DNA of 64,000 nucleotides from an uncultured Aquimarina sp. (GTDB lineage: Bacteria; Bacteroidota; Bacteroidia; Flavobacteriales; Flavobacteriaceae), in assembly GCA_938011245.1 (NCBI GenBank), contig CALLUJ010000033.1, forward strand, positions 1-64,000, in the 5' to 3' direction. The translations under genes and the position numbers were made by a program. Under the pieces are notes generated by a model. It had not been told where the DNA came from and searched no databases. It was given only the letters and a program-made list of their open reading frames with translations. Below are positions 48,922 to 61,307 of this stretch, in pieces. Positions within the stretch are counted from its first letter, which is position 1; each line of letters begins with the position of its first letter.

Positions 48922-49980
48922 CTAAGAATTGTACTTTTTTAATTTGAATTCGGTAGGACTTAATTTTGAATAATGCTTAAAGAATCTTGAAAAATGATTA
49001 GGCTCTTCAAATCCTAATTGTCTAGATATAGAAGTAATAGATTGATCTTCTAAAATCATCAATTTAGCAGAATTAATTAATTCTAAACGTATAAGTTGTC
49101 CTAAAGAAGTATTCATTTTAGCACTTACTTTACTAGACAATGCTTTTATGGAAAGATTCATTTTATTAGCATAAAACTCAAGAGATCTTTCTTGCGTGTG
49201 GTACCTCTGTATAAGGTCTATAATATCTTGCGAAAATAAATTTCGATTTTCAAAATCAAAATTTTCTCTAAATTGTTTTGGTGTTTGACCTGTAGAGTTT
49301 TTAAAAACTCTATTGAAATATGCATCGTCTTTATAGCCTAAATTATAAGAAATTTCTTGAATATTTCTATTTGTAAATGCAACTTCTTTAAGGCTTTCTT
49401 TAAGTCTTTTTGAAGTCATTAAATTTTTTACAGATAATCCTATTTTATTTTTAATTAAGGCTTGGGCATTATACCCTCTATCATTAATCAAATTTACTAA
49501 GTCGGTACTCGTTAACTTATTTGAGTATTCTTGATCTATAATTTCTTTTGTATCAAAAATAACTTGGTATTCTTCTTTATTGGCATTAAAGGGGTTTTGC
49601 CAAAACCACTGTTTAGACGATACATCAAGTATATTAGTGGAATTATCTGCTAAGGTAGTTTCAGAAAGAAAGTTATTACATTCTTTACACTCTAGAAGAT
49701 CTATATAACCTAAAGAAATTAAATGTTTAAACAGCACTCTAACATCTGTATTATAAAACTTACTTTCATTTAAAAATTCAATTTTTCTTACTATAAAATC
49801 ATTCGATAAAAATTTAATATACTGTCCTTTTTCTAAAAAAATCGCTTTTTCTTGCCAATCAAAGTAGTTCTTAAAATCCACCTGAATCCCCCCTTTTCCT
49901 GAAAGAACATGAATAAGAACATAACCTTCTATAAAATACACTTTATTAATTTCAGGAGAAAATTTTTCTACTTTTTGCAT
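48922..49980 (-). CDS. AraC-family regulator with two AraC-type DNA-binding domains
   Basis: IQEISYNLGYKDDAYFNRVFKNSTGQTPKQFRE and ITSISRQLGFEEPNHFSRFFKHYSKLSPTEFK. Confidence 0.88.
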   Translation of the reverse strand: MQKVEKFSPEINKVYFIEGYVLIHVLSGKGGIQVDFKNYFDWQEKAIFLEKGQYIKFLSNDFIVRKIEFLNESKFYNTDVRVLFKHLISLGYIDLLECKECNNFLSETTLADNSTNILDVSSKQWFWQNPFNANKEEYQVIFDTKEIIDQEYSNKLTSTDLVNLINDRGYNAQALIKNKIGLSVKNLMTSKRLKESLKEVAFTNRNIQEISYNLGYKDDAYFNRVFKNSTGQTPKQFRENFDFENRNLFSQDIIDLIQRYHTQERSLEFYANKMNLSIKALSSKVSAKMNTSLGQLIRLELINSAKLMILEDQSITSISRQLGFEEPNHFSRFFKHYSKLSPTEFKLKKYNS

Positions 49981-50275
49981 TGTAATTATTATACCAATAA
50001 AAAACTTTTACTTAATTACAAATTTAAGATTTTCAAAGTATTTATTTATTTGTATTTCTATAATTATCTATTTTATCATTAATATTTAACGACTCTATAT
50101 AATATTTCTTTTTTAAACAAAAACAACTACATTTTGCCTTTTAAGGCTCCTCTTTAAAACCAAATTAACATATAATAGCTTCATTCTTTTATGTTGTTAA
50201 AATCTTTGTTTTAAAGTACCTTTGTTGTCCATTATACTTAGGTAATTTACGATTTCCTAAAACAACTATAGTAGC

Positions 50276-51265
50276 ATGAAAAAAGTTCAGGACATATTAA
50301 AAGACCGTATATTAATTCTAGACGGAGCAATGGGTACCATGATTCAGCGTCATAAATTTACGGAAGAAGATTATCGTGGAGAACGCTTTAAAGATTGGCA
50401 ACAACCATTACAAGGAAACAACGATTTGCTAAGCATAACACAACCTGAAGCTATTAAGGAAATTCATGCTTTATATTTTGAAGCAGGAGCAGATATTGCA
50501 GAAACTAACACTTTCTCTGGTACTACTATTGCTATGGAAGACTATGGGATGGAAGAGTTAGTTTACGAACTTAATTATGAATCGGCAAAAATAGCTCGTG
50601 AAGTTGCCGATAAATTTACAGCAAAAAACCCTAAAAAACCTCGTTTTGTAGCAGGTTCTATAGGTCCTACTAATAGGACAGCAAGCATGTCGCCAGATGT
50701 TAACGATCCTGGATACAGAGCTGTAACATTTAATCAGTTACGTATCGCATACAAACAACAAGTGGAAGCCCTTTTAGATGGTGGTGCAGACATTTTGTTA
50801 GTAGAAACCATATTTGATACTCTTAATGCTAAAGCTGCCTTATTTGCAATACAAGAAGTAAATGATGAGCGAAATTTAGATACACCTATAATGATTAGTG
50901 GAACTATAACCGATGCCAGTGGACGCACATTATCCGGCCAAACAGCAGAAGCTTTCTTAGTATCCGTATCACATATTCCCATGTTAAGTATTGGTTTTAA
51001 TTGCGCTTTAGGTGCTAATCAATTAACTCCGCATTTAGAAATATTAGCTAATAAAGGGAATTTTAATGTGTCTGCACATCCAAACGCTGGTTTACCAAAC
51101 GCTTTTGGAGAATACGACGAAACACCAGAGCAAATGGCTAGCCAAATAAAAGAATTTTTAGATAAAAGTTTAATAAACATAATAGGAGGTTGTTGCGGAA
51201 CCACACCAGAGCACATTAAAGCTATTGCCGATATGGCCGCAAAATACAATCCACGAAAAATTTAA
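50276..51265 (+). CDS. metH: Methionine synthase, homocysteine-binding module (split MetH)
   Basis: [24 protein letters not shown]; zinc motif [11 protein letters not shown]. Confidence 0.95.
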   Translation: MKKVQDILKDRILILDGAMGTMIQRHKFTEEDYRGERFKDWQQPLQGNNDLLSITQPEAIKEIHALYFEAGADIAETNTFSGTTIAMEDYGMEELVYELNYESAKIAREVADKFTAKNPKKPRFVAGSIGPTNRTASMSPDVNDPGYRAVTFNQLRIAYKQQVEALLDGGADILLVETIFDTLNAKAALFAIQEVNDERNLDTPIMISGTITDASGRTLSGQTAEAFLVSVSHIPMLSIGFNCALGANQLTPHLEILANKGNFNVSAHPNAGLPNAFGEYDETPEQMASQIKEFLDKSLINIIGGCCGTTPEHIKAIADMAAKYNPRKI

Positions 51266-51415
51266 CTTTATCCTTAAAATTAATTGTAATTTATATTTAC
51301 AAATAAATGAAGCAATTACTAAAACGGGGTTCTTTTATTTTGAAATAAAAAAGATATAAAGCATTATTTACAACAACTTAATTAGCGTTATTTATCGCCA
51401 AAAATCGAACATAAA

Positions 51416-54121
51416 TTGAGCAAAAACATAGAAAACCAACCAACAACTTATAAAAAATATCTCAAACTATCTGGGTTAGAACCTATGATTGTAAATGAAA
51501 ATATGAATTTTATAAATGTTGGGGAACGTACTAATGTAGCAGGATCAAAAAAGTTTCTTCGATTAGTGAAAGAGGAAAAATTTGATGAAGCTTTAGATGT
51601 GGCTCGCCATCAAGTAGAAGGAGGTGCTCAAGTTATCGATATTAATATGGACGACGGGCTTATCGATGGCAAAGAAGCCATGGTACGTTTTCTTAACTTA
51701 ATAATGGCAGAGCCCGATATTGCGCGTGTTCCTATTATGGTAGATAGCTCCAAATGGGATATTATAGAAGCTGGACTCCAAGTAGTACAAGGAAAATGTG
51801 TTGTAAATTCTATTAGTTTAAAAGAAGGAGAAGAGCAATTTATCCACCACGCAAAATTAATTAAGCGCTATGGTGCCGCTGTAATTGTAATGGCATTTGA
51901 TGAAGTTGGGCAAGCCGATACTTATGACCGTAGAATTGAAATAGCAGAGCGTTCTTACAGAGTTTTGGTCGATCAGCTAAATTTTCCTCCAGAAGATATC
52001 ATATTCGATTTAAATATATTCCCTGTCGCAACAGGAATGGACGAGCATAAACTTAATGCAATCGATTTTATTGAAGCCACCCGTTGGGTACGTACTAATC
52101 TTCCTCATTGCAGCGTTAGTGGTGGTGTTAGTAATGTTTCTTTCTCTTTTAGAGGGAATAATCCCGTTAGAGAAGCTATGCATTCCGTATTTTTATTTCA
52201 TGCTATTAAAGCTGGAATGAATATGGGAATTGTTAATCCTGCGATGTTAGAAGTCTATGACGATATTCCAAAAGATTTATTAGAGCACGTAGAGGATGTA
52301 ATACTTAATAGACGTGACGACGCTACTGAACGTTTATTGGACTTTGCTGAAACTGTTAAAGGAACTGGCAAAAAAGATACTGGACAGGATTTATCTTGGC
52401 GAGAAGACCCTTTACAAGATCGAATAACTCGAGCTCTAGTAAAAGGGATTGACCAATTTATAGTAGAAGACGTTGAAGAGGCTAGATTAACTAAAGAAAG
52501 ACCTATCCAAGTTATAGAAGATAATTTAATGACAGGTATGAATGTCGTAGGAGATCTTTTTGGAGATGGAAAAATGTTCCTTCCACAAGTAGTAAAATCG
52601 GCACGTGTAATGAAAAAAGCCGTAGCCTACCTCCTACCTTATATTGAAGCCGAAAAATCGGGTAAACAAGAAGCCGCTGGAAAAGTTCTTATGGCAACTG
52701 TAAAAGGGGATGTACACGATATAGGAAAAAATATTGTTTCGGTAGTATTAGCCTGTAACAACTACGAAATTGTAGATTTAGGAGTTATGGTTCCCCCAGA
52801 AAAAATTATAGAAACCGCTATTGCAGAAAATGTAGATGCTATAGGCTTAAGTGGTTTAATTACTCCTTCTTTGGACGAAATGGTATACATCGCTAAAGAA
52901 ATGAAGCGCAAAAACTTCACAATACCCTTACTTATTGGTGGGGCAACCACTAGTAAAGCACATACCGCTGTAAAAATAGATCCCGAATATAACGGATCTG
53001 TAGTACATGTAAATGATGCTTCTAGGGCAGTAACCGTAGTTGGGGATTTATTAAAACCCGATACACGTGAAGCTTACGTAAAAAGCATAAAAGAAGATTA
53101 CGATGTTTTTAGAGAAAACTTCTTAAAGCGAACTAAAAAGAAAGATTATTTAAGTTTAGCCGATGCCCGAAAAAATAGGTACCAAATAGATTGGGAAACC
53201 ACTTCCATTATCAAACCTAATCAATTAGGAATTCAAATTATAGAGGAGCAAGATTTTTACGAATTAGTAGCATTTATAGATTGGACCCCTTTCTTTAGAT
53301 CTTGGGATTTACATGGAAAATACCCTGCAATATTAACCGACGATATTGTTGGAGAACAAGCTACCGAACTCTTTAAAGATGCTCAAGAAATGCTTAAGCA
53401 AATACTTGAAGAAAAATGGCTATCGGGAAAAGCTATTTATGGTTTATTTGAAGCTAATACTTTAGATAATGCAGATGACATTGAAATTTCATTAGATAAC
53501 GAACAAAAAGCTATTTTTAGAACACTACGCCAACAACTTAAAAAACATGCGGGAAAACCTAATTTTGCATTATCTGATTATATAGCTCCCCAAAGCACTG
53601 GCAAAAAAGACTATATGGGATGCTTTTGCGTAACTACAGGTTTTGGTACAGAAGAAAAGGCTAAAGAGTTTCAAGATAACTTAGACGATTATAATTCTAT
53701 TATGATTAAAGCTCTCGCCGATCGTTTTGCTGAAGCGTATGCCGAATTTTTACATAAAAAAGTACGAACTCAAGATTGGGGTTACGCTAGTAATGAAGGC
53801 TTATCTAATGAAGATCTAATTAAAGAATCGTATAAAGGAATTCGACCTGCCCCAGGCTACCCTGCTTGCCCAGATCATTTAGAAAAGTTAACCATTTGGG
53901 AATTACTACAAGTTGAAGAAAAAATTGGAGTGTCTCTTACCGAAGGTTTAGCCATGTGGCCTGCATCTTCCGTTTCTGGCTATTATTTTGGAAATGAAGA
54001 GGCTCGTTATTTTGGTCTCGGAAAAATAAAAATGGATCAAGTAACCGATTTTGCCGAACGCAAAGAAATTTCAATAGAAAAAGCAGAAAAGTGGTTAAAT
54101 CCTAATATCGCAAACAATTAA
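51416..54121 (+). CDS. metH: Methionine synthase, folate/cobalamin/activation modules (split MetH)
   Basis: [17 protein letters not shown]; cobalamin motif [14 protein letters not shown] start. Confidence 0.95.
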   Translation: MSKNIENQPTTYKKYLKLSGLEPMIVNENMNFINVGERTNVAGSKKFLRLVKEEKFDEALDVARHQVEGGAQVIDINMDDGLIDGKEAMVRFLNLIMAEPDIARVPIMVDSSKWDIIEAGLQVVQGKCVVNSISLKEGEEQFIHHAKLIKRYGAAVIVMAFDEVGQADTYDRRIEIAERSYRVLVDQLNFPPEDIIFDLNIFPVATGMDEHKLNAIDFIEATRWVRTNLPHCSVSGGVSNVSFSFRGNNPVREAMHSVFLFHAIKAGMNMGIVNPAMLEVYDDIPKDLLEHVEDVILNRRDDATERLLDFAETVKGTGKKDTGQDLSWREDPLQDRITRALVKGIDQFIVEDVEEARLTKERPIQVIEDNLMTGMNVVGDLFGDGKMFLPQVVKSARVMKKAVAYLLPYIEAEKSGKQEAAGKVLMATVKGDVHDIGKNIVSVVLACNNYEIVDLGVMVPPEKIIETAIAENVDAIGLSGLITPSLDEMVYIAKEMKRKNFTIPLLIGGATTSKAHTAVKIDPEYNGSVVHVNDASRAVTVVGDLLKPDTREAYVKSIKEDYDVFRENFLKRTKKKDYLSLADARKNRYQIDWETTSIIKPNQLGIQIIEEQDFYELVAFIDWTPFFRSWDLHGKYPAILTDDIVGEQATELFKDAQEMLKQILEEKWLSGKAIYGLFEANTLDNADDIEISLDNEQKAIFRTLRQQLKKHAGKPNFALSDYIAPQSTGKKDYMGCFCVTTGFGTEEKAKEFQDNLDDYNSIMIKALADRFAEAYAEFLHKKVRTQDWGYASNEGLSNEDLIKESYKGIRPAPGYPACPDHLEKLTIWELLQVEEKIGVSLTEGLAMWPASSVSGYYFGNEEARYFGLGKIKMDQVTDFAERKEISIEKAEKWLNPNIANN

Positions 54122-54202
54122 ACAAAAATTGAAGTTTTTTAGAGATACAACTAATAATACACTTCAAAAAAACATTATTTTTTTGAATATTATAAGGAAA
54201 TC

Positions 54203-55522
54203 TTATTTTAAAACTACTTGTGAATTAGTTACATTCATTTGAATTTCTTTTTGAGAATTTTTAGCCTTAAAAAAACCATGAAGCATTAGATTTTTACGAT
54301 CTCCTAAAGATTTCAAATTTAGTATGCCTTGTGGCATTTTAATTTGACTCATCTCGCCAGAATACACAAAACTAAAAGGTTTATTAGGAATAGAAAGTAC
54401 TACGTCACTATTCGTACTAAAAAAACTAAGCTCTGAAAAATTAGACGATACACTATCTAGACCTAACTGACTAAAACTAGTAGTAAACATTCCTCTTCCT
54501 GATAATGAATGAATTAAAAATCTACTAGAATTAATATTTAAATCAATTTGCCTAGCTTCTTTTATTTCTCCACTTTTTACATATTGCAATTGTAATTTAC
54601 CCATATCCCAAGAGTCTATTTGCACAGGAGCGGACATCACTTTAATATTGGTAAATCTTCCATTAATATGAGATGCTTTAAAAGGAGTGTACTTTAATTT
54701 TGCCTGAAGATTTGTAATTGTATTATTTAATGTTATGCTTCCATAGCGAGTATTTAAATAGGAAAGAGTTGTTTTTGGGATTTTTATTTCAATTACTTTA
54801 TTTACTAATATCTCTGGAGTTGTAACCTTACCTTTATAAAATTGATAAATAATCGTATTCCTATTAACGTTAGTATTGTTAAACCGATTATTCTCAGATA
54901 CTTTTTTAGCTAATTTAGTAGAAACTAATTTAGACCAATTATGAATTCCCTGAGCCGCAGGTTGTCCATAATTTTTCACTAAATTTTCTTCCCAGTTTTT
55001 TAAATAAGCCTCTCCCTCTCTATTATAAGCTTCAAAATCGAATTGTAATTGAGCTAACTTACTCTGAATAATTGACGACATCGATGTATTTTGAAAATTA
55101 GTGAGCATCGGATTCAACAACGATTTTAACAATACATTTAATTGATTGTTAGGAAGTGTATTTGTACTTGTAATTACCTTAATAGGCATTTGTTTACTAG
55201 CATCTGTATTCAATATTAAAATAGAATCTGAACTTTGAATTTGAATCTCCCACAAATCGTTCACATTTTTTAAATACTCTTTATCTACATCTCCAATAGC
55301 ATACGCATTAATTCCTATAGTGTTTTTATCCCAAGGAGTAAATATTAATTGGGTGTGAGAAGCATTTAATTTAAAAAGAGGTATTTGAGAAAAGGAAAAT
55401 TCTTTTTCTAATTTTAATAATTTATTTTGGGCTAAGAACAAATTAACACCCAAAAAAACTAACGTAATAAAAAGAGTATTACGTTTTAAGGTTTTGGTAT
55501 GCTTTACTGGAAGAGTATTCAT
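54203..55522 (-). CDS. Hypothetical exported protein in sigma-factor operon
   Basis: Signal-like N-terminus; adhesin-like repeated beta content; overlaps the upstream gene. Confidence 0.6.
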   Translation of the reverse strand: MNTLPVKHTKTLKRNTLFITLVFLGVNLFLAQNKLLKLEKEFSFSQIPLFKLNASHTQLIFTPWDKNTIGINAYAIGDVDKEYLKNVNDLWEIQIQSSDSILILNTDASKQMPIKVITSTNTLPNNQLNVLLKSLLNPMLTNFQNTSMSSIIQSKLAQLQFDFEAYNREGEAYLKNWEENLVKNYGQPAAQGIHNWSKLVSTKLAKKVSENNRFNNTNVNRNTIIYQFYKGKVTTPEILVNKVIEIKIPKTTLSYLNTRYGSITLNNTITNLQAKLKYTPFKASHINGRFTNIKVMSAPVQIDSWDMGKLQLQYVKSGEIKEARQIDLNINSSRFLIHSLSGRGMFTTSFSQLGLDSVSSNFSELSFFSTNSDVVLSIPNKPFSFVYSGEMSQIKMPQGILNLKSLGDRKNLMLHGFFKAKNSQKEIQMNVTNSQVVLK

Positions 55523-56126
55523 TAAAATTTTTAACCTTTTGTTTTAATTGTTCTAAAAGCGCTAGTTGCATTTGCAAATTTTCTACTAACACCTCTACTG
55601 CTTGTGGGGTAATCTTATTTACTTGAAACTCTGATTGGATATCTTGATACTCTTTCTTTAAATATTCAAGCTGTTTAATGTAGCCTTTAACCATAGATCG
55701 ATTAGTGTCATTTACTCGGAGTTCCGCCAGTCCAACATTAATAGTGGCAAGCGACATTTCTTCAAAACGCTTAAATTCTGGGGACACATTAGCTAATGAT
55801 ATTATCTCGTTCTTTTGCTTTTTTATATGAACTATCTTTCTGGGAGGTTGTTGCAGTGTTTTAGTTTCTGTAAATAAATACCAACCTAATCCTACACTAA
55901 TTATTAAAGAAGCTGCCACAGAAAACCCTTTTTTATAAACATTTATTTTTGCAGGATTTTTATTTTTTTCATATCCTGTAAGCAACAAATTAGAGTCTTT
56001 TTCTTTAGCACTAGAAAAAGCACAATCTAACTTATCTAAAAACCGTAATTCATGATCTTTAGATAGTTCTGTAGGGTTTAATTCTAAAGAATCATCCTTA
56101 AAAAGCTCTCTAAGATCCTGTCCCAT
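55479..56126 (-). CDS. Single-pass membrane protein, candidate anti-sigma/sensor
   Basis: Overlaps the sigma factor gene; central TM AASLIISVGLGWYLF. Confidence 0.65.
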   Translation of the reverse strand: MGQDLRELFKDDSLELNPTELSKDHELRFLDKLDCAFSSAKEKDSNLLLTGYEKNKNPAKINVYKKGFSVAASLIISVGLGWYLFTETKTLQQPPRKIVHIKKQKNEIISLANVSPEFKRFEEMSLATINVGLAELRVNDTNRSMVKGYIKQLEYLKKEYQDIQSEFQVNKITPQAVEVLVENLQMQLALLEQLKQKVKNFNEYSSSKAYQNLKT

Positions 56127-56661
56127 AACGCAAATGTTTTAACTGCTGTTGTAATCGTTTTTTACCACGATGTACTAATGTCCTAGAAGATACAGGAGTT
56201 ATGTTTAAAACCTCTGAAATTTCATTATGATCGTACCCTTCTAACAAAAATAAATGGATAGGAAATTTATATTTTTCCGGAAGAGTATCAATCGCCGCTT
56301 TTACTTCATCAATAGTCGTGCTTTCTTCTACATCCCAATTATTAAACTCTTCTGGAGTCCCCATTATTTGTTCGTTAAGGGCAATAGTTTCTAACTTACG
56401 AGCCTTCAACATATCAATACTTTTATTAATTACAATACGCTTTAACCAAGCTCCAAAAGTAACATCTCCTGTAAACTGATCTAATTTAGTAAACGCTTTT
56501 ATAAACGATTCCTGCATAGCTTCTTCTGCTAAAAAAGAATCTTTAAAAAATCGTAACGCTACAAAATACATCCCTCGTGAGTATTTTTTATAAAGCTCCA
56601 TCTGAGCTTTACGATCATTTTGTCTACATTTTTCTATTAAAATTTTATTATCTAAACTCAT
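56110..56661 (-). CDS. ECF-type RNA polymerase sigma factor
   Basis: MYFVALRFFKDSFLAEEAMQESFIKAF; LLEGYDHNEISEVLNITPVSSRTLVHRGKKRLQ. Confidence 0.93.
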   Translation of the reverse strand: MSLDNKILIEKCRQNDRKAQMELYKKYSRGMYFVALRFFKDSFLAEEAMQESFIKAFTKLDQFTGDVTFGAWLKRIVINKSIDMLKARKLETIALNEQIMGTPEEFNNWDVEESTTIDEVKAAIDTLPEKYKFPIHLFLLEGYDHNEISEVLNITPVSSRTLVHRGKKRLQQQLKHLRYGTGS

Positions 56662-56932
56662 CTTCAGTGTTCTCTATATTAAAAACGTCTCATCACTATT
56701 TGTGTTGCAGAAATATACAAACTTTCGTGGTATTTACGAAACCTCTGTTTATTTAACTTTGAATAACAGTAGTTCATATCCCTCTCTTAAAATTAAATTC
56801 ATTTATAGACAACTATTAAAGCATCCATTATACAGTATATTTAAGACAAAAAAGGTAAAATATATTAATCAAAAACATCCTTTGAAGCCTGTAAAATAGT
56901 GTCTATATTTGCCGTCTAAGTTTATAAGGTAT

Positions 56933-58882
56933 ATGATTAATATTACTTTGCCAGATGGCTCCGTAAGAAACTACGAAAGTGGAATAACAGCAATGGATAT
57001 TGCTAAAGATATTAGCGAAGGTTTTGCCAGAAATGTAATTTCTGCAAGCTTTAATGGGATTATTATAGAAACCAAAACAACGCTAACTACAGATGGAAAT
57101 TTAACTCTATATACTTGGAATGACGATGAAGGTAAATTGGCTTTTCGTCATTCTTCTGCCCACGTATTAGCCCAAGCATTGGAAGAACTATACCCTGGCG
57201 TTAAATTAAGTATAGGCCCTGCAATCGAAAATGGATTTTATTACGATGTAGATTTAGGAAATCAATCTATATCAGATAAAGACTTTAAAAACATAGAAGA
57301 CAAAATGTTAGAAATTGCTCGTGGTAAGCATGAATTTGAACTAACACCTATTACCAAAGCAGAGGCTTTACAAAAATACAAAGAACAAGGAAATGAATAT
57401 AAGGTTGAATTAATAGAAAACCTTGAAGACGGTACTATTACTTTTGTGCAACACGATACATTTACCGATTTATGTAGAGGCGGACATTTACCACATACAG
57501 GATATATAAAAGCCGTAAAGTTAATGAGTATTGCTGGAGCCTATTGGCGGGGCGATGAAAACAATAAACAGTTAACTCGTGTATATGGTACTTCCTTTCC
57601 TAAACAAAAAGATCTTAAAGCTTATTTAAACCTTTTAGAAGAAGCTAAACGCAGAGATCACAGAAAATTAGGAAAAGAGTTAGAGTTATTTACTTTTTCT
57701 AAAAAGGTAGGGCAAGGATTACCCTTATGGCTCCCCAAAGGAGCTGCCTTACGTGAACGCTTAGAAAATTTCCTAAAAAAAGCTCAAAAGAAAGCTGGTT
57801 ATGAGATGGTAGTTACCCCCCATATTGGTCAAAAAGAGTTATACGAAACCTCTGGACATTATGCTAAATATGGTGAAGACAGTTTTCAGCCTATTACTAC
57901 TCCTGCCGAGGGTGAAGAATTTTTATTAAAACCTATGAACTGCCCCCATCATTGTGAAATTTTTAATAGCGGTCCTTGGTCATATAGGGATTTACCCAAA
58001 CGCTATGCCGAGTTTGGAACTGTATATCGTTATGAACAAAGTGGAGAGCTTCATGGATTAACAAGAGTAAGAGGGTTTACTCAAGACGATGCTCATATTT
58101 TTTGCACCTCAGAACAATTAGACAACGAATTTAAAAAAGTTATAGACCTTGTACTTTATGTTTTTGGTTCTCTAGGTTTTGAGAATTTCACAGCGCAAGT
58201 TTCTGTACGTGATTTAACTAAACCAGAAAAATATATAGGTAGTGTCGAAAATTGGGAAAAAGCAGAAAATGCCATAATTAATGCTGCTAAAGAAAAAGGA
58301 CTAGAGTATATTGTAGAAAGTGGAGAAGCTGCTTTTTACGGCCCTAAGTTAGATTTTATGGTGAAAGATGCTTTAGGTCGTAGTTGGCAGTTGGGTACTA
58401 TTCAAGTAGATTACAACTTACCCGAACGTTTTGATTTGAATTATAAAGGTGCTGATAATGAAATGCATCGTCCAGTAATGATACACCGTGCTCCATTTGG
58501 AAGTTTAGAACGTTTTATTGCTATTTTATTAGAACATACTGGAGGAAATTTCCCACTTTGGCTAATGCCTGAACAAGTTATTATCTTATCTTTAAGTGAG
58601 AAATATGAAAAATATGCAGAAAAAGTTTTAAATCTATTAGAAAATCACGAGATTCGCGCACTGGTAGACAATAGAAACGAAACTATTGGAAAAAAAATTC
58701 GTGAAGCAGAGATGAATAAATATCCATTTATGCTAATTATTGGAGAAAACGAAGAAAAAGAAGAAACTGTTTCAGTAAGAAAACACGGAAACAAAGAAGA
58801 CATTGGAAGTATTAATGTACAGTCTTTTATAGAAATAATACAAAAAGAAGTTTCAAAAACACTAACCGTTTTTAACGGATAA
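56933..58882 (+). CDS. thrS: Threonyl-tRNA synthetase
   Basis: [37 protein letters not shown]; likely ATG 56933. Confidence 0.97.
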   Translation: MINITLPDGSVRNYESGITAMDIAKDISEGFARNVISASFNGIIIETKTTLTTDGNLTLYTWNDDEGKLAFRHSSAHVLAQALEELYPGVKLSIGPAIENGFYYDVDLGNQSISDKDFKNIEDKMLEIARGKHEFELTPITKAEALQKYKEQGNEYKVELIENLEDGTITFVQHDTFTDLCRGGHLPHTGYIKAVKLMSIAGAYWRGDENNKQLTRVYGTSFPKQKDLKAYLNLLEEAKRRDHRKLGKELELFTFSKKVGQGLPLWLPKGAALRERLENFLKKAQKKAGYEMVVTPHIGQKELYETSGHYAKYGEDSFQPITTPAEGEEFLLKPMNCPHHCEIFNSGPWSYRDLPKRYAEFGTVYRYEQSGELHGLTRVRGFTQDDAHIFCTSEQLDNEFKKVIDLVLYVFGSLGFENFTAQVSVRDLTKPEKYIGSVENWEKAENAIINAAKEKGLEYIVESGEAAFYGPKLDFMVKDALGRSWQLGTIQVDYNLPERFDLNYKGADNEMHRPVMIHRAPFGSLERFIAILLEHTGGNFPLWLMPEQVIILSLSEKYEKYAEKVLNLLENHEIRALVDNRNETIGKKIREAEMNKYPFMLIIGENEEKEETVSVRKHGNKEDIGSINVQSFIEIIQKEVSKTLTVFNG

Positions 58883-58911
58883 AATAATAAATTAATTAAA
58901 AATATTTAGTC

Positions 58912-59466
58912 ATAGCAATTCGAAGAAAAAGATCCAGAAGACCCCTTAGGGAAATTAAGGAAGATCCACACAAAATCAATAGATTTATTCGTGCTGAAGA
59001 AGTACGTCTTGTTGGAGAAAATGTAGAAATAGGTGTTTACAAGACAAGGGAAGCTTTGCGCTTAGCCGAGGAACAAGAATTAGATTTGGTAGAAATATCG
59101 CCTAAAGCTGTCCCTCCTGTATGTAAAATTATAGACTACAAAAAATTTCTATACGAGCAGAAAAAACGCGAAAAAGCTTTAAAATCTAAAGCTACTAAAG
59201 TTATCGTAAAAGAAATTAGATTTGGACCTAACACAGATGAGCATGATTATGAATTCAAGAAAAAGCACGCCATCAAATTTTTAGAAGAAGGTGCTAAATT
59301 AAAAGCCTATGTATTCTTTAAAGGTCGTTCCATTATTTATAAAGATCAAGGACAAATTTTATTATTAAAATTAGCCCAAGAACTAGAGGAATTAGGTAAA
59401 GTAGAACAAATGCCTAAATTAGAAGGTAAACGTATGATTATGTTTATTGCTCCAAAAAAGAAATAA
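58912..59466 (+). CDS. infC: Translation initiation factor IF-3, apparent AUA start
   Basis: Frame extends upstream of the 59056 call: (ATA)[72 protein letters not shown]. Confidence 0.88.
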   Translation: MAIRRKRSRRPLREIKEDPHKINRFIRAEEVRLVGENVEIGVYKTREALRLAEEQELDLVEISPKAVPPVCKIIDYKKFLYEQKKREKALKSKATKVIVKEIRFGPNTDEHDYEFKKKHAIKFLEEGAKLKAYVFFKGRSIIYKDQGQILLLKLAQELEELGKVEQMPKLEGKRMIMFIAPKKK

Positions 59467-59539
59467 AACACACAACTCTACTAAACATTTTTAGAGTTTA
59501 TTAGTAAAATAGCGGGATTTTTAAATAAAACAGGATATT

Positions 59540-59737
59540 ATGCCTAAAATGAAGACAAAATCTAGTGCTAAAAAGCGTTTTAAGCTTACAGGTACTGGAA
59601 AAATTAAAAGAAAACATGCGTTTAAAAGCCACATCTTAACAAAGAAGTCTAAGAAACGTAAGTTAGCATTAACCCATTCCGGGTTAGTGGACAAAAGTGA
59701 TGAAGCTAATATTTTAACACAATTACGTTTAAAGTAA
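59540..59737 (+). CDS. rpmI: 50S ribosomal protein L35
   Basis: [42 protein letters not shown]. Confidence 0.97.
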   Translation: MPKMKTKSSAKKRFKLTGTGKIKRKHAFKSHILTKKSKKRKLALTHSGLVDKSDEANILTQLRLK

Positions 59738-59787
59738 TTCTGTTTTAAATAAGCCCCATCTGGTTAAAATTAGTTATCAACCCAGGA

Positions 59788-59830
59788 GTTAGGCTAGTTA
59801 CAAGAATTCAAAATAATTGAATCGCCTACT
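59788..59830 (+). promoter_or_regulatory. Candidate structured leader between rpmI and rplT
   Basis: AGT(T)AGGC ... GCCTACT basal stem enclosing GA(A)TTCA/TGAATC. Confidence 0.35.
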
Positions 59831-59847
59831 ACTAAAAAATTTAAATT

Positions 59848-60192
59848 ATGCCTAGATCAGTAAATTCCGTTGCCAAAAGAGCACGTAGAAAAAAAGTATT
59901 AAAGCAAGCAAAAGGTTACTTCGGTCGTCGTAAAAACGTATGGACAGTAGCAAAAAATGCGGTAGACAAAGCAATGTCTTATGCTTATAGAGACCGTAGA
60001 AATAAAAAGAGAACTTTCCGTGCTTTATGGATTACTCGTATTAATGCAGGAGCAAGACAAGAAGGATTATCTTATTCTCAATTTATGGGAAAATTAAAAG
60101 CCAATAACATCGAGTTAAACCGTAAGGTGTTAGCTGACTTAGCAATGAACAACCCAGAGGCGTTCAAAGCTATTGTTAATCAAGTAAAATAA
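59848..60192 (+). CDS. rplT: 50S ribosomal protein L20
   Basis: [32 protein letters not shown]. Confidence 0.97.
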   Translation: MPRSVNSVAKRARRKKVLKQAKGYFGRRKNVWTVAKNAVDKAMSYAYRDRRNKKRTFRALWITRINAGARQEGLSYSQFMGKLKANNIELNRKVLADLAMNNPEAFKAIVNQVK

Positions 60193-60228
60193 TTTATTTC
60201 TAAACCTTAGAAATCCCGCCATATAAAA

Positions 60229-60256
60229 AAAGACCATCAAAAAGATGGTCTTTTTT
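60229..60256 (+). terminator. Terminator after rplT
   Basis: AGACCATC-AAAAA-GATGGTCT followed by T-run. Confidence 0.9.
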
Positions 60257-60452
60257 TACGCTTTACTTTGAACTACTTTTATTTTTAACCCAAAATTATT
60301 TCATAATTGAATTTAAACTCTCTTAATTTTTACTAGATATTTTTTTAACTCTTATTCAAGCAACTGCTTTTTGATTGAGCATAAAATTTTTAGTTTTACA
60401 ACCTACCTGTTCCTAACTATTCATTATAACTTTAAACCCACTCATTCTCCTC

Positions 60453-61214
60453 CTATCTGCTCAATACCTTATGCTCTTCATAACATTCACTTATAGCATC
60501 TAATATTTGTAAGTCATTAGCCGTTTTAATAAAGCTCTTAGAATAATTACATTTTCTTAATATTTGATCTATATCTACTTTATCTAATTGAAGTAGCGTA
60601 GTTAATGTTTCCCGATCAAATTTATCTTGAAGTAAATTTCTTATTTCTTCGTCTTTTTTAATTTTTCTTAATTTCTTTAATTGATTTTTCTTCTTATTGA
60701 ATAAACTAGCTAAAGGGTTTATAGGGTTTAAAATATTAGTTAAAGCTCTGTTTATTTTTGTAGCAGCATCATCGCCTTCGTAAGTCACCTCTAATCCTGG
60801 GATAGCATATCTTAATCTACTTTCAAATACAGGTATATTATGAGCATCGACATCTAAAAAACCCGTTAGCCCATGGCTAGATATTACTAGTTCTTCTAAA
60901 GCTATTCCTACTTTTGTCAATTTTATATTAATATTACCATAATTTAACCAATCATTAGTAACTGTTGCTTTTAAAGATTTATATCCAATAAAAGAAAAAT
61001 ATAAAGTATCATTAACTTCTGCCGAAATTTCAAAATTACCATTTCTATCAGAAATTACCCCTTTTACAGAATTTACATTTATAATATGAACATTAGACAT
61101 TGGATTATCATTAGCTGCATCTTGAACTTTTCCATTAATAGCCATACGTTGATTTTGTCCACACAAAAATCCAATAGAAAAAACACTTAACATAAAAAAT
61201 AAAAGTTGCTTCAT
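60453..61214 (-). CDS. Carboxypeptidase-regulatory-like domain exported protein
   Basis: INGKVQDAANDNPMSNVHIINVNSVKGVISDRNGNFEISAEVNDTLYFSFIGYKS. Confidence 0.85.
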   Translation of the reverse strand: MKQLLFFMLSVFSIGFLCGQNQRMAINGKVQDAANDNPMSNVHIINVNSVKGVISDRNGNFEISAEVNDTLYFSFIGYKSLKATVTNDWLNYGNINIKLTKVGIALEELVISSHGLTGFLDVDAHNIPVFESRLRYAIPGLEVTYEGDDAATKINRALTNILNPINPLASLFNKKKNQLKKLRKIKKDEEIRNLLQDKFDRETLTTLLQLDKVDIDQILRKCNYSKSFIKTANDLQILDAISECYEEHKVLSR

Positions 61215-61307
61215 AAATGATATTAAAATTAAATATATGTAAATCTATAAATAATATATTCTAGTGACTCCTATTTTTATAAACTATTACCAATTTAGTA
61301 CAATAAA

